Source: JBEVNX01 sp040507895
GTDB taxonomy: Bacteria > Desulfobacterota > Binatia > JACPRU01
Reading direction: 5' to 3'
Assembly: GCA_040507895.1 (NCBI GenBank)
Contig: JBEVNX010000012.1
Coordinates: forward strand, 1-13,735
DNA: 13,735 nt
Made by a program: the position numbers and the translations under genes. Position 1 is the stretch's first letter; each line of letters opens with the position of its first letter. The notes beneath the pieces were generated by a model. That model searched no databases, was not told the DNA's origin, and saw only the letters and a program-made list of their open reading frames with translations. Positions 1-7,639 of this stretch are shown one piece after another.

Positions 1-177
1 GCAGGGCTGATAGTTACGGCAAACGTATAGACGAACGAGCGCGGCCCGTCCGTTCACGGCAGAAAAACACCGCCAGCTCGCAATCCCGGTAGTGCATCGT
101 TTTCCCTCCGGGCTTTTTGGAATCGCGAGAAGCGCAGGTGAGCGCCCCAGGGTTGTTACCGTGACTGACGCGTACTC
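1..177. other. Region downstream of the LLM operon, no firm gene
   Basis: This stretch lies 3' of the first luciferase-like gene, which is read leftward and stops at 178-180. No long reading frame with recognisable homology was found on either strand. The only candidate is a very short minus-strand ORF (listed separately). No convincing stem followed by a T-run is visible, so the operon terminator is not identified. Confidence 0.5.
14..97 (-). CDS. Possible 27-residue ORF with strong ribosome binding site
   Basis: The ATG at 97-95 is preceded on the minus strand by GGAGG about 8 bases upstream, a better Shine-Dalgarno than several of the real genes here. The frame reads MHYRDCELAVFF and ends at TAA (14-16) after 27 residues. 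It has two cysteines and an arginine-rich tail and matches no family I know. It sits about 80 bases after the stop of the luciferase-like monooxygenase gene, so it could be the last cistron of that operon or the start of a frameshifted gene. The short length makes chance likely. Confidence 0.25.
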   Translation of the reverse strand: MHYRDCELAVFFCRERTGRARSSIRLP

Positions 178-1206
178 TTAGGACAGCGCGGGCATCACTT
201 CCTTCGCGAAGAGGCGGAAGGAGTGCAGAGTTTGCTCGTGCGTAAAGCTCCCCCAGGCGAACGAACAAATCAGGTAGTTGCATCCGCTCACGTCCAGTAG
301 CTGCGAGATCTGTTGGCGCACGCCGGCGGGGGAGCCGAAGATGATGGTTTGGTGCTGGGTAGCCGTCTCCCACGCGAAGAGGCCATCGACGCTGTTGTCG
401 TTGTGGTCGTGCCACAGCTTGGTGATCGAGTGGTACCAATCAGCGTGCGCGGCGCGAGCGGCCGCTAGCGCGTCGTCATCGGTATCCGCCACGAACACCT
501 GACGGAGGACGCCTAGCTTCGGCTCGGCCACGTGGCCGTTCAGCCGATTCGGGTCGTGCCGGTGCTCCTCCCAGGTCTGCCGGTACGAGTCCACCTGCTG
601 GCGTACGAGCGCGGCCGGGCCGATTCCCACGAAATTGTAGCCGTGGCTCGCCGCATACCCGATGCTGTCGGGGTTGTGTGTGGGGTACCAGAGCGGCGGA
701 TACGGTTGCTGCAGGGGACGAAGCTCCATGGGCACGTCCTGGTATCTGTAGCGCTGGCCCGCAAACGTCAGCCGCTCCTGCGTCATGCCGGCGACCAGGA
801 TGGCCATCGTCTCGTTGAAGATCGCGCGCGTGTCGGCCGCATCGACCCCGAAATGGCCGAGCTCGTACGGTGACACGCCGCGCCCCACGCCTAGCTCCAG
901 CCGCCCCCCGGAGAGGTGGTCCAGCATGCAGACCTCTTCGATGAGACGCAGAGGATTGTAGAGCGGCAGCAGATAGACCAGCGGTCCGAGTCGGATCCGT
1001 TGCGTGCATTGTGCCGCCGCTGCGAGGAAGAGCGCGGGCGACGAAGCCATACCGAGGGGCGTGCCGTGGTGCTCCGCGACGTGGTAGCAGAAAAGGCCGG
1101 CGGCGTCCGCCTCCGCCAGGAGCCTCAGCCGGTCGGCATAGAGCTGGCGCAGCGGGACCCCGCGCCGGTCGATCCAATCAAACATCCCGAACGCTACCTG
1201 AGCCAT
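178..1206 (-). CDS. LLM class flavin-dependent oxidoreductase (bacterial luciferase family)
   Basis: The 342-residue protein has the bacterial luciferase-like TIM-barrel pattern. The N-terminal strand VAFGMFDWID is followed by AEHHG (44-48), then IRLGPLVYLLPLYNPLRLIEE (71-91), LDHLSGGRLELGVGRG (about 95-110) and a C-terminal FGSPAGVRQQISQLL segment typical of these flavin monooxygenases. Family members use reduced FMN, or F420 in some branches, to oxidise organic substrates with O2; the substrate here cannot be read from sequence. I chose the ATG at 1206 because GGAGG lies about 8 bases upstream and the protein then begins directly with the first barrel strand. An upstream start at 1251 would add 15 low-complexity residues. 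It is the last substantial gene of the leftward operon, 54 bases after the second LLM gene. Confidence 0.9.
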   Translation of the reverse strand: MAQVAFGMFDWIDRRGVPLRQLYADRLRLLAEADAAGLFCYHVAEHHGTPLGMASSPALFLAAAAQCTQRIRLGPLVYLLPLYNPLRLIEEVCMLDHLSGGRLELGVGRGVSPYELGHFGVDAADTRAIFNETMAILVAGMTQERLTFAGQRYRYQDVPMELRPLQQPYPPLWYPTHNPDSIGYAASHGYNFVGIGPAALVRQQVDSYRQTWEEHRHDPNRLNGHVAEPKLGVLRQVFVADTDDDALAAARAAHADWYHSITKLWHDHNDNSVDGLFAWETATQHQTIIFGSPAGVRQQISQLLDVSGCNYLICSFAWGSFTHEQTLHSFRLFAKEVMPALS

Positions 1207-1260
1207 CACTTCGCCTCCGCCGACATGACGGGCGTGGCCCGTCGAGCTCATGACCTAGGG

Positions 1261-2202
1261 CTAGCGCAACTGCGGCACGACCGTTTCGGCGAAGCGTTGC
1301 AGCATCTCTCGATCCTGCTTGTACGGAAACATGGCGATGAAGTAGTCGAATCCCAGATCCTGGTATCCCCGCAAGGTCTCCGCCACCTGCTCCGCGGTTC
1401 CGATCGTGCCGGAGGCGCGGGCCATGTTGAGGATCAAGTCGGTTCCCAATGCCGACGCCATCCGAGCCTCGCGCCGCTTCATTTCCTCGTCGGTTTCCGC
1501 GACGCAGGCGACGATGAAGATGGACTTGTCGATCTTCGTGAAATCGCGCTTGAGGTCGTCGCAGTGACGTTTGAGAGCTTCGACCCTTTGCTTCACGCCA
1601 GATAGCGGATGACCGAAGACCATGTTCCAGCCGTCGGCGTGCTCCGCGACGATTCGCAGGAGCTTCTTCTCGCCCGCGCCGCCGAGCCAGATCTTCAGAG
1701 GTCGTTGCACGGGCTTCGGCGCGCAGACCGCGTTCTCGAGCCGATAGTATGTTCCGTTGAAAGAGGTCTTCTCCTCCGTCCACAGCTGTTTGATGAGTCG
1801 AGTCGCCTCATCCAGCTGCGCGAGGCGGGTCGCGACCGGCGGGAATGGTATCCCATAAGCTTTGTACTCCATCTCCTTCCAGCCCGCGCCGAGTCCGAAT
1901 TCGAGGCGCCCGTTGCTGATCTGGTCGACGCAGGCCGCGGTCTTGGCGAGGACTGGCGGCAAGCGATAGGCATTGCAGGTCACCAGTGTTCCCAGGCGGA
2001 GCTTGGTCGTGACCGCGGCCAACGCCGGCATCAGTGCCCATGCATCGAAGCAATTCCGACGCTCCGACTGCGCATCCCACAACAAATGATCGGACGCCCA
2101 CAAAGCGGTGAAGCCGAGGCGCTCGGCCTCCTTGGCGAGATCGGCGACCTCGCGGAAGGTGAAGCCAAACTGAGGCTCGATCTGGATGCCGAAGCGGGTC
2201 AT
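1261..2202 (-). CDS. LLM class oxidoreductase, F420-dependent-type
   Basis: The 313-residue luciferase-like protein belongs to a different branch from its neighbour. It opens with FGIQIEP and continues with EAERLGFTALWASDHLL (25-41), a strand LRLGTLVTCNAYRLPPVLAK (68-87) and the family signature ISNGRLEFGLGAGWKEMEY (95-113). IWLGGAGEKKLLRIVAEHADGWN in the second half is characteristic of the branch often annotated as F420-dependent, although some members use FMN. It probably oxidises or reduces a small organic molecule in the cytoplasm. The start is the ATG at 2202, with AAAGGA about 8 bases upstream; the frame stays open to 2232, but the extension is charged and unlike the family. It lies 79 bases after the DJ-1/PfpI gene in the same operon. 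Confidence 0.9.
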   Translation of the reverse strand: MTRFGIQIEPQFGFTFREVADLAKEAERLGFTALWASDHLLWDAQSERRNCFDAWALMPALAAVTTKLRLGTLVTCNAYRLPPVLAKTAACVDQISNGRLEFGLGAGWKEMEYKAYGIPFPPVATRLAQLDEATRLIKQLWTEEKTSFNGTYYRLENAVCAPKPVQRPLKIWLGGAGEKKLLRIVAEHADGWNMVFGHPLSGVKQRVEALKRHCDDLKRDFTKIDKSIFIVACVAETDEEMKRREARMASALGTDLILNMARASGTIGTAEQVAETLRGYQDLGFDYFIAMFPYKQDREMLQRFAETVVPQLR

Positions 2203-2281
2203 GAGTGTCGTCCTTTCTCGGTCGGCATCCACGTGAATGCTGACGACGGGGTCGACGTGTCACGGCGGACCGATCGCGACA

Positions 2282-2944
2282 CTACCTGGGCTGTCGCTCC
2301 ATTTGCGCGGCCATCAAGCTCATCGCCTGCTCGACGAGCGCGGGGCCGGCAGTCTCGGGGCTCCCGGCGTCAAACGGGGGCTCGGGATCATACTCCATGG
2401 CGAGCTGTGTCAACTTCGCGGCGTCCTCGCCGCGCAATCTCGCGAGGACCACGAGTCCGAAATCGATCCCGGCCGTGACGCCGCCCCCCGTGATGCGGTT
2501 CCGGTCCACCACGACTCGCGCGTCGACCGGCTCCGCTCCGAACATACGTAGAGCCTCGCGGGCCGACCAGTGAGACGTGGCCTTGTAGCCGTTCAGCAGC
2601 CCGGCCGCGCCGAGCAGGATCGATCCGCCGCAGACCGACGTCACGAACTTGGCTCTGGAAGCCCGGTCGGCGAGGAAAGCCAGGACCTCTCGGTCATCCA
2701 CCACCGCCTGCTGACCGAGTCCGCCCGGCACGAACAAGACGTCGAGATCACGGGGGCATTCCTCGAACGTGCAAGTGGGTCGAATACCGATGCCGGCGTC
2801 GGAGACGACGAGGTCCTTCGTCTTCCAGACGAGGTATGTATTCGCGAACCAGGCAAAGACCGTCTGCGGACCGATTAGATCCAGCAGGGTGAGGCCGGGG
2901 TAGAGCAGCATACCGATCTCGAGCGGTGGTTGGGATTGTTTCAT
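2282..2944 (-). CDS. DJ-1/PfpI family protein, isonitrile hydratase-like
   Basis: The 220-residue protein has the class I glutamine-amidotransferase-like fold. DVLFVPGGLG (68-77) precedes the nucleophile elbow TSVCGGSILLGAAGLL (102-117) with Cys105. ATSHW (122-126) and GGGVTAGIDFGLVVLARLRG (153-172) follow. The EYDPEPPFDAGSP stretch (184-196) and the N-terminal LLDLIGP (20-26, Asp22) are hallmarks of the subfamily containing isonitrile (isocyanide) hydratase, which adds water to an isonitrile to give an N-substituted formamide. The residue after the nucleophile is Gly rather than the Thr I recall from characterised isocyanide hydratases, so activity may differ. The ATG at 2944 overlaps the stop of the CMD gene (ATGA) and has GAGGAGG upstream, implying translational coupling. 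Confidence 0.85.
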   Translation of the reverse strand: MKQSQPPLEIGMLLYPGLTLLDLIGPQTVFAWFANTYLVWKTKDLVVSDAGIGIRPTCTFEECPRDLDVLFVPGGLGQQAVVDDREVLAFLADRASRAKFVTSVCGGSILLGAAGLLNGYKATSHWSAREALRMFGAEPVDARVVVDRNRITGGGVTAGIDFGLVVLARLRGEDAAKLTQLAMEYDPEPPFDAGSPETAGPALVEQAMSLMAAQMERQPR

Positions 2945-3498
2945 CGCGTGCCTCCTCGCAACGGATATCGCTTGAGGATCTCTTGGTAGTCTGCTTCGAG
3001 ATCGATTTCGAGCGTTGCCAAGACCCTCACCACCGCGCAGTAGAACGCGATCGTTACGGTGAGGTCGACGATGAGCTCGGCGCCGAGATGATCCGAAAGA
3101 TAGCTGAACGTCGCCTCGCCGATCGCCAGGTCGCGAGTCATCTCGCGCGCCGCGCGCAGCACCATGCGCGCGAGCGGCTCGAGCGCGCTCGTGCGGCCGT
3201 GGGTCTCGTCGATCAACGCCGCGACATCTCGCTCGCTCACTCCGGCTTCGAAGCCGATCTTCAGATGATGGGCCCACTCGTAGGCGACCTTCTCGGAGTA
3301 TCCCACCTGGAGGATGGCCAGCTCTCGCAAGCGTGGATCGAGGCGGCTCCGGTGGCGGATGAAGCTGCCGAGCCCGCTCATCGCGCGCGCGGCGTCCGGG
3401 CTGTGCGCGAGCGCCCGCATCAACGCGATGTCGCGTGAGAGCACGTCACGATCGCCCGGGGGCAGATCCTCCTTTTCGAGGTAGGGCAGACGAGCCAT
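2941..3498 (-). CDS. Carboxymuconolactone decarboxylase family protein
   Basis: The 185-residue protein carries the CMD/AhpD-type helical domain at about residues 35-130. The family signature is RLRELAILQVGYSEKVAYEW (56-75) followed by HHLKIGFEAGVSERDVAAL, with conserved Glu74, His77 and His78. It lacks the CxxC redox pair of AhpD-type peroxidase partners, so it fits the CMD branch or the larger uncharacterised group found beside flavin monooxygenases. The true substrate is unknown. The ATG at 3498 has AAGGGA about 6 bases upstream. It follows the TonB-dependent receptor by 35 bases and overlaps the DJ-1/PfpI gene by 4 bases, so it belongs to the same transcript. Confidence 0.88.
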   Translation of the reverse strand: MARLPYLEKEDLPPGDRDVLSRDIALMRALAHSPDAARAMSGLGSFIRHRSRLDPRLRELAILQVGYSEKVAYEWAHHLKIGFEAGVSERDVAALIDETHGRTSALEPLARMVLRAAREMTRDLAIGEATFSYLSDHLGAELIVDLTVTIAFYCAVVRVLATLEIDLEADYQEILKRYPLRGGTR

Positions 3499-3533
3499 GG
3501 CAATCCCTTGCTTCGCCGAGGTCTCCCCCGCGT

Positions 3534-5867
3534 TCAGAGCCTGACTCGAACACCGGCCCAGCCGCCGATGGGCGCGCCGGGAGAAAGGAAGCGAGGATCA
3601 GTGAAGTCGGGGAACACGTTGCTCGGATCGCCTAGCGTGCCGAAGGTCTCGTACTTGGTATCGAGTACGTTGTCGATCATCCCAAAGAGCTCTGCCCACT
3701 CGTTGAACCGATAGCTCGTCGCGAGATTGACGATCGCATAGCTGCCCACCGGGTCGAGCTGATTCGACTCGTCGCCGCGAAGGAACTGATTGCTCGCGAT
3801 GATGGACTCGACGCCGACGACCCATTCACCAGTGACGTGGTAGTCGAGGCCGATCTTCGCCGTGTTCTGCGGTATGCCCGGAATCCGGTCCCCCGGAGTC
3901 ACACGGATCTGACCATCGATGGCGTCCGGGTGATCTGGGCTGGCGATCGTCAGGTTCGACCGAAAGGTCGCGTCGACGAAGCCGTATTTCACGAACCAGT
4001 GAATCGGTCCCCCGTCGCCGTCCAGCCACAGCTCGACGCCCACCCGCTGCGTGGTCCCGGCGTTTCTGAAAAATCCCGTGCCGAGTGTAGGCCCGGCGCT
4101 GACGAAGAGGATGTCGTCGTAGTTCCGCGAACCGAAGCCGGCGACCGACCAGTGGACCGTCGTGAGGCCGGCGAGTCGGTCGACTTCGCCTCGAGCCCCG
4201 GCCTCGAAAGATCGCGTGACCACTTGTTGTAACGGAGGATCGGACACGAAGGCGTTGGGAACGCGGCAAGGTTCGCTGGGATCCGCGCAGCTGAGCTCGA
4301 CCGGAGTGGGCGCGCGGTTCGATTCGCTATAGCCGCCGAACAGGTTGGCGGATGGAGCCAACTGGTACGTCAGGCCGGCGGCCGGATTGAACCGACTGAA
4401 ATCGTGATTCCCCGTGAGCTCGGTTCCGAGCTCGTCGGTCAAGTCGATGATCTCGTGGTTGAATCGCCCGGCGATGGTTGCCGCGAGCTCGTTCGTCAGA
4501 GACAGAGTGTCGGAGAAGTAGGCGCCGACGTAGACGTTCGTCGAGCGAAGCCGCGTGTTGAATTCGTCTCCGCCGACAAAGATGCCCGAGCCAATCACGC
4601 TTCGGTCGGGATTCAGCGTGCCCACCTGGGTCCTGTTGTCGTATTTCACGAAGCCCGCATCGACACTCGTACCCGCGATGAAGTGGTTCGCGAGCTCGAA
4701 CACGGGCTCCTCGACGGCTGCCTGCGCGGCGCCGCCCACCATGTCCGTCGTCGTTCCGGTCGTGTTGAAGACGCCGTTGCCGATCTCCTTTCCGTTCACC
4801 TCCGACGGAATCGGGTTCCCGCCCGTGTCGGTGATCGGATCGCTCGGGGCTTCCTCCGGGCACAGGAAGCCCACCGGAGAAGCGCATTCGGTGAAATCCG
4901 AATCGTCACCGTTCGCCGTGTCGCGTTGCAAATGTCGATAGTAGGCGTTGGCCTGTATCGAGATTTCGGGTGTCAATACGAAGTTGGATTGCGTGCCGAT
5001 TCCGACCAGCTCGTTCTTGGTCTGGTCGGGAGAGGTGAAGATGGCGCTCCGCTCCTCGCCTAGGAGCTGGATCGGCGACGGCCCGTTACCGACGAGATCG
5101 GAGTTCGTGTAGACGAGGTTGAAGGCGGACTCGGCGCCAGTGCCCCGCCAGCGCGCGTCGCCGTAGACTTACTGCAAGTTGGATGGCGACTGATCGCGCC
5201 AACCGTCTTCGGCAAAGCCGCTGACTCCCCCGTAGAAGCCGAAATTTCCCGCTTCGATCCCCGTTTGGCCCGTCACGCGCCAGCGGCCGAACGAGCCGCC
5301 GTACGCCTCGACCTCGTTGCCTTGGAAGTCGAATCCGTTCTTCATCCTCACGGAAAGCGCCCCGCCCAGGGCGTTGAGTCCGAACACGGGGTTGGAGCCC
5401 GGAAGCAGCTGGATCGAGTCGATCGCAAACTCCGGAATCGTGTCCCATTGCATGACGTCGCCGAAGGCCTCGTTCACGCGGCTGCCGTTCTGGTAGACGG
5501 CGATTCCCTCGGGGCTGCCGAGCAGTGGAGAGGCGGTGAAGCCGCGAATCTGGATGTCGGGCTGAAGCGGGTTGTTCTGGACGTCGACGAGTGCCGCGCT
5601 GCCGATCCCCGAATTCAGCACGTCTGCCGGGGACAGCGCGCTGGGCTTTTCAACGTCGGATCGATCGAGCGTCTGAACGTTTGACGGGACCTTCGCCCTC
5701 TCGATGCCACTCCCTTCGACCGGTGTGGTGCCCACGATGTCTGTGGACGGGAACGAATAGGTCGGCAAGCCCTCCTGCGGTTCGCCCGCTGCTTCCTGCG
5801 CGAAGGCGTTGCCCAGGCCGAACCCGACAATGACGGCGGCTGCGGCAATCGATCCGATCCCTTTCAC
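3534..5867 (-). pseudogene. TonB-dependent receptor, interrupted by an in-frame TAA
   Basis: Read through, the gene encodes about 776 residues of an outer-membrane TonB-dependent receptor. A signal peptide (1-23, ending AFA before QE) leads into a plug domain at about 58-175 with DIQIRGF (104-110) and LLPGSNPVFGLNALGGALSV (154-173). A long beta-barrel follows, including FGGYSESNRAPTPVELSC and the C-terminal GGWAGVRVRL. Codon 233 (5171-5169) is TAA in the context CAG-TAA-GTC, after SPSNLQ. The same frame then continues as VYGDARWRGTGAESAFNLVY with no further stop to 3534. A single C-to-T change from CAA (Gln) would explain it. The start appears to be GTG at 5867; no in-frame ATG precedes it before a stop. 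Family role: energised import of siderophores, vitamins or organic substrates. It is the first gene of the leftward operon. Confidence 0.9.
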
Positions 5868-5887
5868 GGGATACGGTCCGAGAACAT
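5868..5887 (-). other. Seven-codon leader ORF overlapping the receptor GTG start
   Basis: On the minus strand an ATG at 5887-5885, with AAAAGG six bases upstream, reads MFSDRIP and stops at a TGA that overlaps the receptor's GTG start (GTGA). The receptor GTG has no close Shine-Dalgarno of its own; its nearest one belongs to this mini-ORF. This suggests either translational coupling through a leader peptide or a small indel that has separated an original ATG from the signal-peptide frame. Both readings are inferences. Confidence 0.35.
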
Positions 5888-5911
5888 GCCGGACCTTTTC
5901 TCAGCAATGGT

Positions 5912-5923
5912 TTGCGAGCGCAA
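5912..5923. repeat. 12-bp palindrome TTGCG-AG-CGCAA
   Basis: This is a perfect 5+5 dyad with a two-base centre. It lies about 45-55 bases upstream of the receptor start and could be a regulator half of the divergent region. It is short enough to arise by chance. Confidence 0.4.
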
Positions 5924-5950
5924 CGCGCGTGGTTCAGTGGCGGGAGCGAC

Positions 5951-5991
5951 CGCAGATCTACTTCGGTCGATTGACCCTCTTCCGATCTGCG
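5951..5991. promoter_or_regulatory. Nested inverted repeats, candidate operator
   Basis: The outer arms CGCAGATC (5951-5958) and GATCTGCG (5984-5991) are perfectly complementary over 8 bp. Inside them GGTCGA/TTGACC (5965-5976) forms a second dyad with one mismatched pair. The outer centre is 5971.0 and the inner 5970.5, so the two are essentially concentric. The position, midway between two divergent operons, fits a shared operator for a dimeric or tetrameric transcription factor, or a cruciform/hairpin in the leader. No regulator gene is present in the window. Confidence 0.5.
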
Positions 5992-6055
5992 TGGTTCGTG
6001 ATAGGCGTTAGCGCTGGAACGTTCCACTCGCGGAAAGCCAACGGAGAGCGCGACC

Positions 6056-7540
6056 ATGAGCGAAGCCATTGCCGTCAATCTCAAGCATCCGGATCGATTC
6101 TTCGTGGGAGGCGAATGGGTGAAGCCTTCGACCGAGCGAAAGCTCGACGTCGTATCGCCGAGCACCGAGCAGACGATCCTGCGCGTGGCCGAAGCGCGCG
6201 AGGCGGACGTCGATCGCGCGGTCGCCGCGGCACGTAAGGCGTTCGACGAGGGCCCGTGGCCGACCTGGGCGCACGCGGAGCGCGCCGAGCGGCTGCGGGC
6301 GATGGCCAAGCATCTGCGCGAGCGCGCGGCCGAGATCTCGCAGGCTTGGACGGGGCAGGTGGGTGTCGTGCTCGCGATGACCAAGGGCGCCGGGAATCGT
6401 TGCGCCGACATTTTCGACCTCTATGCGAACCTCGCCGCGACATACCCCTGGGAGGAGCAACGCAAGCCCTCGTATGGCAAAGGCATCGCTTTGCTGGTGC
6501 GCGAGCCGGTCGGCGTGGTCGCTGCGATCACGCCGTGGAACGCTCCCCTCGAGGTGATGACGATCAAGATCGCGCCCGCACTGCTCGCGGGGTGCACGGT
6601 GATCATGAAGCCGTCGCCGGAGACTCCGATCGAAGCGTATATCCTGGCCGAAGCCGCGGAGGCGGCGGGCCTTCCTCCCGGCGTGCTGAATCTGCTCGCG
6701 GCCGATCGCGATGTCTCGGACTACCTGGTGCAGCGCCCGGGCGTGGACAAAGTGAGCTTCACCGGTAGCACGGCCGCGGGCCGGCGCATCGCATCCGTGT
6801 GCGGCTCGCGCATCGCCCGCGTGACGCTCGAGCTCGGAGGCAAGTCGGCGGCGATCGTGCTCGACGACTTCAGCGTCGCCGACGCGGTCGGTAGCTTGTC
6901 GCGCAGCGCCTGCATGATGACCGGGCAGGTGTGCGCGGCGCTCACGCGCGTGGTGGTGCCGCGCGCCCGTCACGACGAGTTCGTCGACGGATTCAAGGAG
7001 GCGTTCGTCAAGGTGCGGGTCGGAGATCCCTTCGACCCCAACACCCAGATGGGGCCGCTGGCCATGAAGCGCCAGCTCGCCCGGGTGGAGGGCTACATCG
7101 CCAAGGGCAAGGAGGAGGGGGCGAAGCTGGCGACGGGCGGCCACAAGCCGAAGGGCCTCGATCGCGGCTACTACATCGAGCCCACGTTGTTCGCCAACGT
7201 CGACAGCTCGATGACGATCGCTCAGGAGGAGATCTTCGGCCCGGTCCTCAGCTTGATTCCCTACGATACGGTCGACGACGCCGTCCGCATCGCCAACGAC
7301 ACGATCTACGGCTTGAACGGCGCGGTGTACACGAACGACAACGACGCGGCGTACGCCGTCGCGCGGCGGGTACGCACCGGCAACTTCGCGCAGAGCGGGT
7401 TCAAGATCGACTTCACGCTGGCGTTCGGCGGCTTCAAGCAATCCGGCATGGGTCGGGAAGGGGGCACCGAGGGCCTGCTGCCGTACCTGGAGACGAAGAC
7501 CGTCTTCTTGAACGGCGTGCCGAGCGGCCGCGGAGCCTGA
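6056..7540 (+). CDS. NAD(P)-dependent aldehyde dehydrogenase
   Basis: The 494-residue protein has the full length and all core motifs of the ALDH superfamily. The catalytic Asn lies in ITPWNAPL (Asn162) and the Rossmann loop is FTGSTAAG (235-242). The general base Glu259 is in LELGGKSA, the nucleophile Cys293 in GQVCAALTR, and EEIFGPVLS (391-399) follows. It oxidises an aldehyde to the carboxylate with NAD or NADP in the cytoplasm; the substrate cannot be read from sequence. The ATG at 6056 has GGAGAG (6043-6048) seven bases upstream. It is the first gene of the rightward operon, divergent from the receptor operon, and is followed 99 bases later by the DpgC-like gene. The pairing suggests an aldehyde-to-acid step before an acyl-CoA oxygenase, but no CoA ligase is in the window. 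Confidence 0.94.
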   Translation: MSEAIAVNLKHPDRFFVGGEWVKPSTERKLDVVSPSTEQTILRVAEAREADVDRAVAAARKAFDEGPWPTWAHAERAERLRAMAKHLRERAAEISQAWTGQVGVVLAMTKGAGNRCADIFDLYANLAATYPWEEQRKPSYGKGIALLVREPVGVVAAITPWNAPLEVMTIKIAPALLAGCTVIMKPSPETPIEAYILAEAAEAAGLPPGVLNLLAADRDVSDYLVQRPGVDKVSFTGSTAAGRRIASVCGSRIARVTLELGGKSAAIVLDDFSVADAVGSLSRSACMMTGQVCAALTRVVVPRARHDEFVDGFKEAFVKVRVGDPFDPNTQMGPLAMKRQLARVEGYIAKGKEEGAKLATGGHKPKGLDRGYYIEPTLFANVDSSMTIAQEEIFGPVLSLIPYDTVDDAVRIANDTIYGLNGAVYTNDNDAAYAVARRVRTGNFAQSGFKIDFTLAFGGFKQSGMGREGGTEGLLPYLETKTVFLNGVPSGRGA

Positions 7541-7639
7541 AGGGCCCGAGCGAATTCAGGCAATCGTCCCGGGCCGCTCGAGGAACGTTGGGCGGCCAAG
7601 GATCGTGAGCGCCTCCATGCGACAGCCGGCCTCTCGAAC

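Larger units (their letters stand above)
5868..6055. promoter_or_regulatory. Divergent intergenic control region
   Basis: These 188 bases separate the leftward receptor operon from the rightward aldehyde dehydrogenase operon and must hold both promoters. They contain a cluster of inverted repeats (listed separately). TTGACC at 5971-5976 resembles a -35 hexamer for the rightward genes, but I see no good -10 at 16-18 bases, so the promoters are not firmly assigned. Confidence 0.6.

Noticed and set aside
14..439. 141-codon minus-strand frame running into the first LLM gene
   Set aside because: Most of it overlaps the LLM gene out of frame. Only its last 27 codons, with their own ribosome binding site, were kept as a weak candidate.
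916..1605. 229-codon plus-strand frame across the two LLM genes
   Set aside because: It is antisense to two well-supported luciferase-family genes and has no domain pattern.
2282..3277. 331-codon version of the DJ-1/PfpI gene
   Set aside because: The first 111 codons overlap the CMD gene in another frame and lack any domain. The ATG at 2944 has a strong ribosome binding site and begins the fold.
6008..7441. 477-codon open frame on the minus strand opposite the aldehyde dehydrogenase
   Set aside because: It is an antisense shadow. The ALDH on the plus strand has every catalytic motif, while this frame is Arg/Asp/His-rich with no family pattern, as expected opposite GC-rich codons.
7547..7580. 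CGAGCG/CGCTCG inverted repeat after the ALDH stop
   Set aside because: Six base pairs with a 22-base loop in GC-rich DNA is within chance expectation, and no T-run follows.
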